64,000 nt of DNA from an uncultured Selenomonadaceae bacterium (lineage in GTDB: Bacteria; Bacillota; Negativicutes; Selenomonadales; Selenomonadaceae). This document shows, in pieces, positions 61,112 to 64,000 of this stretch (positions are counted from its first letter, which is position 1; every line of letters begins with the position of its first letter). Made by a program: the position numbers and the translations under genes. Under the pieces are notes generated by a model. That model did no database searches. It worked only from the letters and a program-made list of their open reading frames with translations, and was not told the origin of the DNA. The DNA is taken from NCBI GenBank assembly GCA_905233135.1, contig CAJOCQ010000002.1, forward strand, positions 1-64,000, in the 5' to 3' direction.

Positions 61112-64000
61112 ATGTTTAATCCTGTAAAAGTAGGAAAAAGAACCCGTTACAGTTACGCAAGAATTAAGGAAGTTATGGAGATGCCGCATCTTCTTGACAT
61201 TCAGCGCAATTCGTACAAATGGTTTTTGGAAGAAGGGCTTAAAGAATTACTTGAAGATATTTCGCCAATTTCCATTGCAACGGGAAATTTGAAATTGTTC
61301 TTCAAAGATCCTGTGCTTGGAAAACCGAAATATACGCTTGAAGAATGCAAGGAACGTGACAGCACTTACGCTGCGCCGATTCGCGTAAAAGTGCAACTTG
61401 TCAATCAAGAATTGGGCGACGTTAAAGAGCAGGAAGTCTTTTTGGGGGATTTTCCGCTGATGACGGAGACGGGCACTTTTGTGATTAATGGCGCGGAGAG
61501 AGTTATTGTTAGCCAGCTCGTGCGTTCGCCCGGCGTTTATTTTTCTCAATCGATTGACCAAACCGGTAAAAAAATTTTCTCCGCTCAACTTATTCCTAAT
61601 CGCGGCGCGTGGATGGAGCTCGAAACTGAACCCGGCGATAAAATTCGCGTGCGTATCGACCGTACCCGCAAAATGCCGGTGACGACGCTTTTGCGTGCGC
61701 TTGGTTTTCATTCCGATGAACAAATTTTACAACTTTTCGATTACAATCACTTTATTAAAGATGAACTCGATAGAGAAGATGAATCTGAAAAAAATCCTGA
61801 AAAAGCTCTGGAAGAAGTTTATAAACATATTCGCCCCAATGAACCCGCTACCTCTTCGGAAAACGCTCAGCAACTGCTGTATTCGCTCTTCTTCGACAAT
61901 AAACGTTACGACCTGGCACCGGTGGGCAGATTCAAATTAACTAAAAAATTAGGCGCGTTGGAGAGAATTAAAGGTTATTTCAACAGGGAAGATATTGTCG
62001 ATAATTTTACAGGGGAAATTATTATTCCTAAAAATTCGCTTATTTCGGAGTCGAGGATTAAGAATTTGTTTGGTCCAAGTCATTTCCTTTTGAATAAAAA
62101 AGCCAATAACTCTTTGTTGAAGGAAGAAGATATAGAAGAGTTATTAAAAAATCAGAAATGGCAGATCGCGCTGGACGAGGATATTGCAGAAGGAGATTTT
62201 GTTTTAAAAAAAGGCTCTATTATTAACTCCGCGTCGATTGATTTGTTGGATTCGATTCGTGAAGCAAATTTATTTAATTTGCAAAATAAGTCCCCTTTAA
62301 TGCTGAAACTTAAAAAGGGCGATAAATTTATTACTAAAATTTGCGCTCCAAGGTCTGACCAAAGAACACTTCGCACGGCGGATATTGCAGCTGCTATAGG
62401 ATACCTCCTGGATTTAATGGAAGGCGAAGGGCAGACAGACGATATTGACCACTTGGCAAACCGCAGAGTCCGCTCGGTGGGCGAACTGCTTCAAACTCAA
62501 TTCCGTATAGGACTTGCCAGAATGGAAAGAGTTTGCAGAGACAGGATGACCACTCAAGACGCCGATATTATTACTCCTCAAGCTCTTATAAACATTAAAC
62601 CAGTCATTGCCGCTATTAAAGAATTTTTCGGAAGTAGCCAACTCAGCCAATTCATGGACCAACATAACCCACTTTCCGAACTTACTCATAAACGCAGATT
62701 AAGTGCGCTCGGTCCAGGCGGTCTTTCCAGAGAACGCGCAGGTTTTGAAGTGCGCGACGTTCATAACTCCCACTACGGCAGAATGTGCCCTATTGAAACT
62801 CCAGAAGGCCCTAACATTGGTTTAATAGGCTCGCTCGCTAACTTCGCCAAAATTGATTCTTTCGGCTTCATTCTTACTCCTTACAGAAAAATTATTAACA
62901 ACCTCGTTTCCAACTCCGCTTTTTATTTGAACGCAGCGGACGAAGAACCCCTGACTATTGCTCAAGCTAATGAACCGCTCGATTCTTCGTTCCACTTCAT
63001 TAACGACACCGTGACCGCAAGACACTTTCAAATTTCTTCGCGCGTTAAGGCAGCGGACGTTAATTTTATGGATGTAAGCCCCAAGCAAGTTGTTAGCATT
63101 GCTACCGCTCTTATACCGTTCCTGGAAAATGACGACGCTAACCGCGCTTTAATGGGCGCGAATATGCAAAGACAAGCTGTCCCGCTCCTTCGCACTCAAG
63201 CCCCCCTGGTCGGTACCGGTATGGAAGCTAAAGCCGCGGCTGACAGCGGCGTCATGATTCTGGCTAAGAATGACGGTATTGTTTCTTATGTTGATGCTAA
63301 TTTGATTGTTATTGACGCCAAGAACGGCAAAGATTATTTTAAATTACAAAAATTCGCCAGATCCAATCAGGGCACTTGTATTAACCAGATTCCTATTGTT
63401 CACGTGGGCGAGAAGGTAGGCGCAGGGCAGCCTATTGCAGATGGCCCCGCTACTTCGAACGGCGAACTCGCTCTGGGTTATAATATTATTGTCGCTTATA
63501 TGCCTTGGGAAGGTTATAACTATGAAGATGCCATTTTACTTTCTCAAAATTTATTAAAAAATGATATTTACACTTCTATTCACATTGAAGAACACCAATG
63601 CGACGCACGCGATACCAAGCTCGGCCCCGAAGATGTTACCCGCGATATTCCTAATGTTGCCGAAGAGGCTTTAGCTCAGTTGGATGCCGAGGGCATTATT
63701 GCTATTGGTGCCGACGTTAGACCCGGTGATATTTTGGTGGGTAAAGTGACGCCGAAAGGTGAAACAGAATTGACAGCAGAAGAAAAATTGCTGAGAGCAA
63801 TATTCGGGGAAAAAGCAAGAGAAGTGCGAGATACATCAATGAGAGTACCGCACGGCGAATCGGGAAAAATAGTGGCAGTAAAAATCTTTACAAGAGAAAA
63901 TAATGACGAAATGCCGCCGGGCGTTAATAAGCAAGTAAGAGTATATATAGCGCAGAAAAGAAAGATAAGCGTGGGAGATAAAATGAGCGGCAGGCACGGT
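61112..64000 (+). CDS. rpoB: RNA polymerase beta subunit, 5' part
   Basis: 963 codons, open to the window edge. ATG 61112 follows GAAGG; an in-frame TTG at 61,094 is less likely. The rifampicin region reads [19 protein letters not shown], then [19 protein letters not shown], wild-type at the common resistance sites (D, H and S). Later [28 protein letters not shown] and DKMSGRHG are the conserved catalytic-cleft regions. It stands without rplL directly upstream, behind its own strong promoter. Codon use changes sharply near 63,740. Confidence 0.99.
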   Translation, partial: MFNPVKVGKRTRYSYARIKEVMEMPHLLDIQRNSYKWFLEEGLKELLEDISPISIATGNLKLFFKDPVLGKPKYTLEECKERDSTYAAPIRVKVQLVNQELGDVKEQEVFLGDFPLMTETGTFVINGAERVIVSQLVRSPGVYFSQSIDQTGKKIFSAQLIPNRGAWMELETEPGDKIRVRIDRTRKMPVTTLLRALGFHSDEQILQLFDYNHFIKDELDREDESEKNPEKALEEVYKHIRPNEPATSSENAQQLLYSLFFDNKRYDLAPVGRFKLTKKLGALERIKGYFNREDIVDNFTGEIIIPKNSLISESRIKNLFGPSHFLLNKKANNSLLKEEDIEELLKNQKWQIALDEDIAEGDFVLKKGSIINSASIDLLDSIREANLFNLQNKSPLMLKLKKGDKFITKICAPRSDQRTLRTADIAAAIGYLLDLMEGEGQTDDIDHLANRRVRSVGELLQTQFRIGLARMERVCRDRMTTQDADIITPQALINIKPVIAAIKEFFGSSQLSQFMDQHNPLSELTHKRRLSALGPGGLSRERAGFEVRDVHNSHYGRMCPIETPEGPNIGLIGSLANFAKIDSFGFILTPYRKIINNLVSNSAFYLNAADEEPLTIAQANEPLDSSFHFINDTVTARHFQISSRVKAADVNFMDVSPKQVVSIATALIPFLENDDANRALMGANMQRQAVPLLRTQAPLVGTGMEAKAAADSGVMILAKNDGIVSYVDANLIVIDAKNGKDYFKLQKFARSNQGTCINQIPIVHVGEKVGAGQPIADGPATSNGELALGYNIIVAYMPWEGYNYEDAILLSQNLLKNDIYTSIHIEEHQCDARDTKLGPEDVTRDIPNVAEEALAQLDAEGIIAIGADVRPGDILVGKVTPKGETELTAEEKLLRAIFGEKAREVRDTSMRVPHGESGKIVAVKIFTRENNDEMPPGVNKQVRVYIAQKRKISVGDKMSGRHG

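Overview
The window looks like the chromosome of an AT-rich, flagellated, diderm Firmicute, most likely a Negativicute (Selenomonadales). This is inferred from gene content, not from a search. Bacillus-like features (AGGAGG ribosome sites, short-form Hag-like flagellin ends) sit beside outer-membrane and LPS functions (a lauroyl-acyltransferase-like protein, a phosphoethanolamine transferase split by a stop codon, a secretin).

Layout. 1-14.9 kb is the right part of a tailed prophage or phage-tail remnant: tape measure, small tail proteins, a repeat-rich hub-like protein, holin, a terminase-small-like protein, an HNH/P-loop fusion, a second terminase-small-like protein and tail-fibre genes. 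The last fibre gene is split by an amber codon and ends in a GC-rich lectin-like tail that resembles the variable region of a diversity-generating retroelement. No integrase, large terminase, lysin or reverse transcriptase lies in the window. 15.2-17.3 kb holds flagellin with a possible CsrA-type leader and an S24/S26-like peptidase. 17.35-26.2 kb is a co-directional run: M16C peptidase, split EptA-like transferase, alpha/beta hydrolase, FkbM methyltransferase with a 9-G tract, dapA, an aquaporin and a secreted protein. A 59-codon ferredoxin-like gene, groEL/groES and the hom-thrB-lysR group follow on the minus strand. A frameshifted HNH gene with four zinc ribbons separates hom from thrC. After thrC come the acyltransferase, an unknown 151-aa gene with a sigma-28-like promoter, and a very large hybrid histidine kinase with its response regulator.

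41.9-54.4 kb is a Tad (tight adherence) pilus locus: a TadG-like protein on the plus strand converges on a minus-strand group cpaB, secretin, two MinD/TadZ-like ATPases, tadB, flp, tadE, tadA, tadC. 54.6-60.9 kb carries two GGDEF proteins, two TerD-family genes and smpB. rpoB starts at 61.1 kb behind a near-perfect sigma-70 promoter and runs off the right edge.

Themes. Surface appendages and their control dominate: flagellin, Tad pilus, c-di-GMP synthesis, a double-Cache kinase and envelope modification. Several loci look variable or broken: the homopolymer in the methyltransferase, the stop codons in the fibre and EptA genes, and the frameshifted HNH gene. The most notable leads are the paired TadZ-like ATPases that each keep a different Walker A lysine, the DGR-like fibre end, the HNH-kinase fusion, and the kinase built from two internal duplications.
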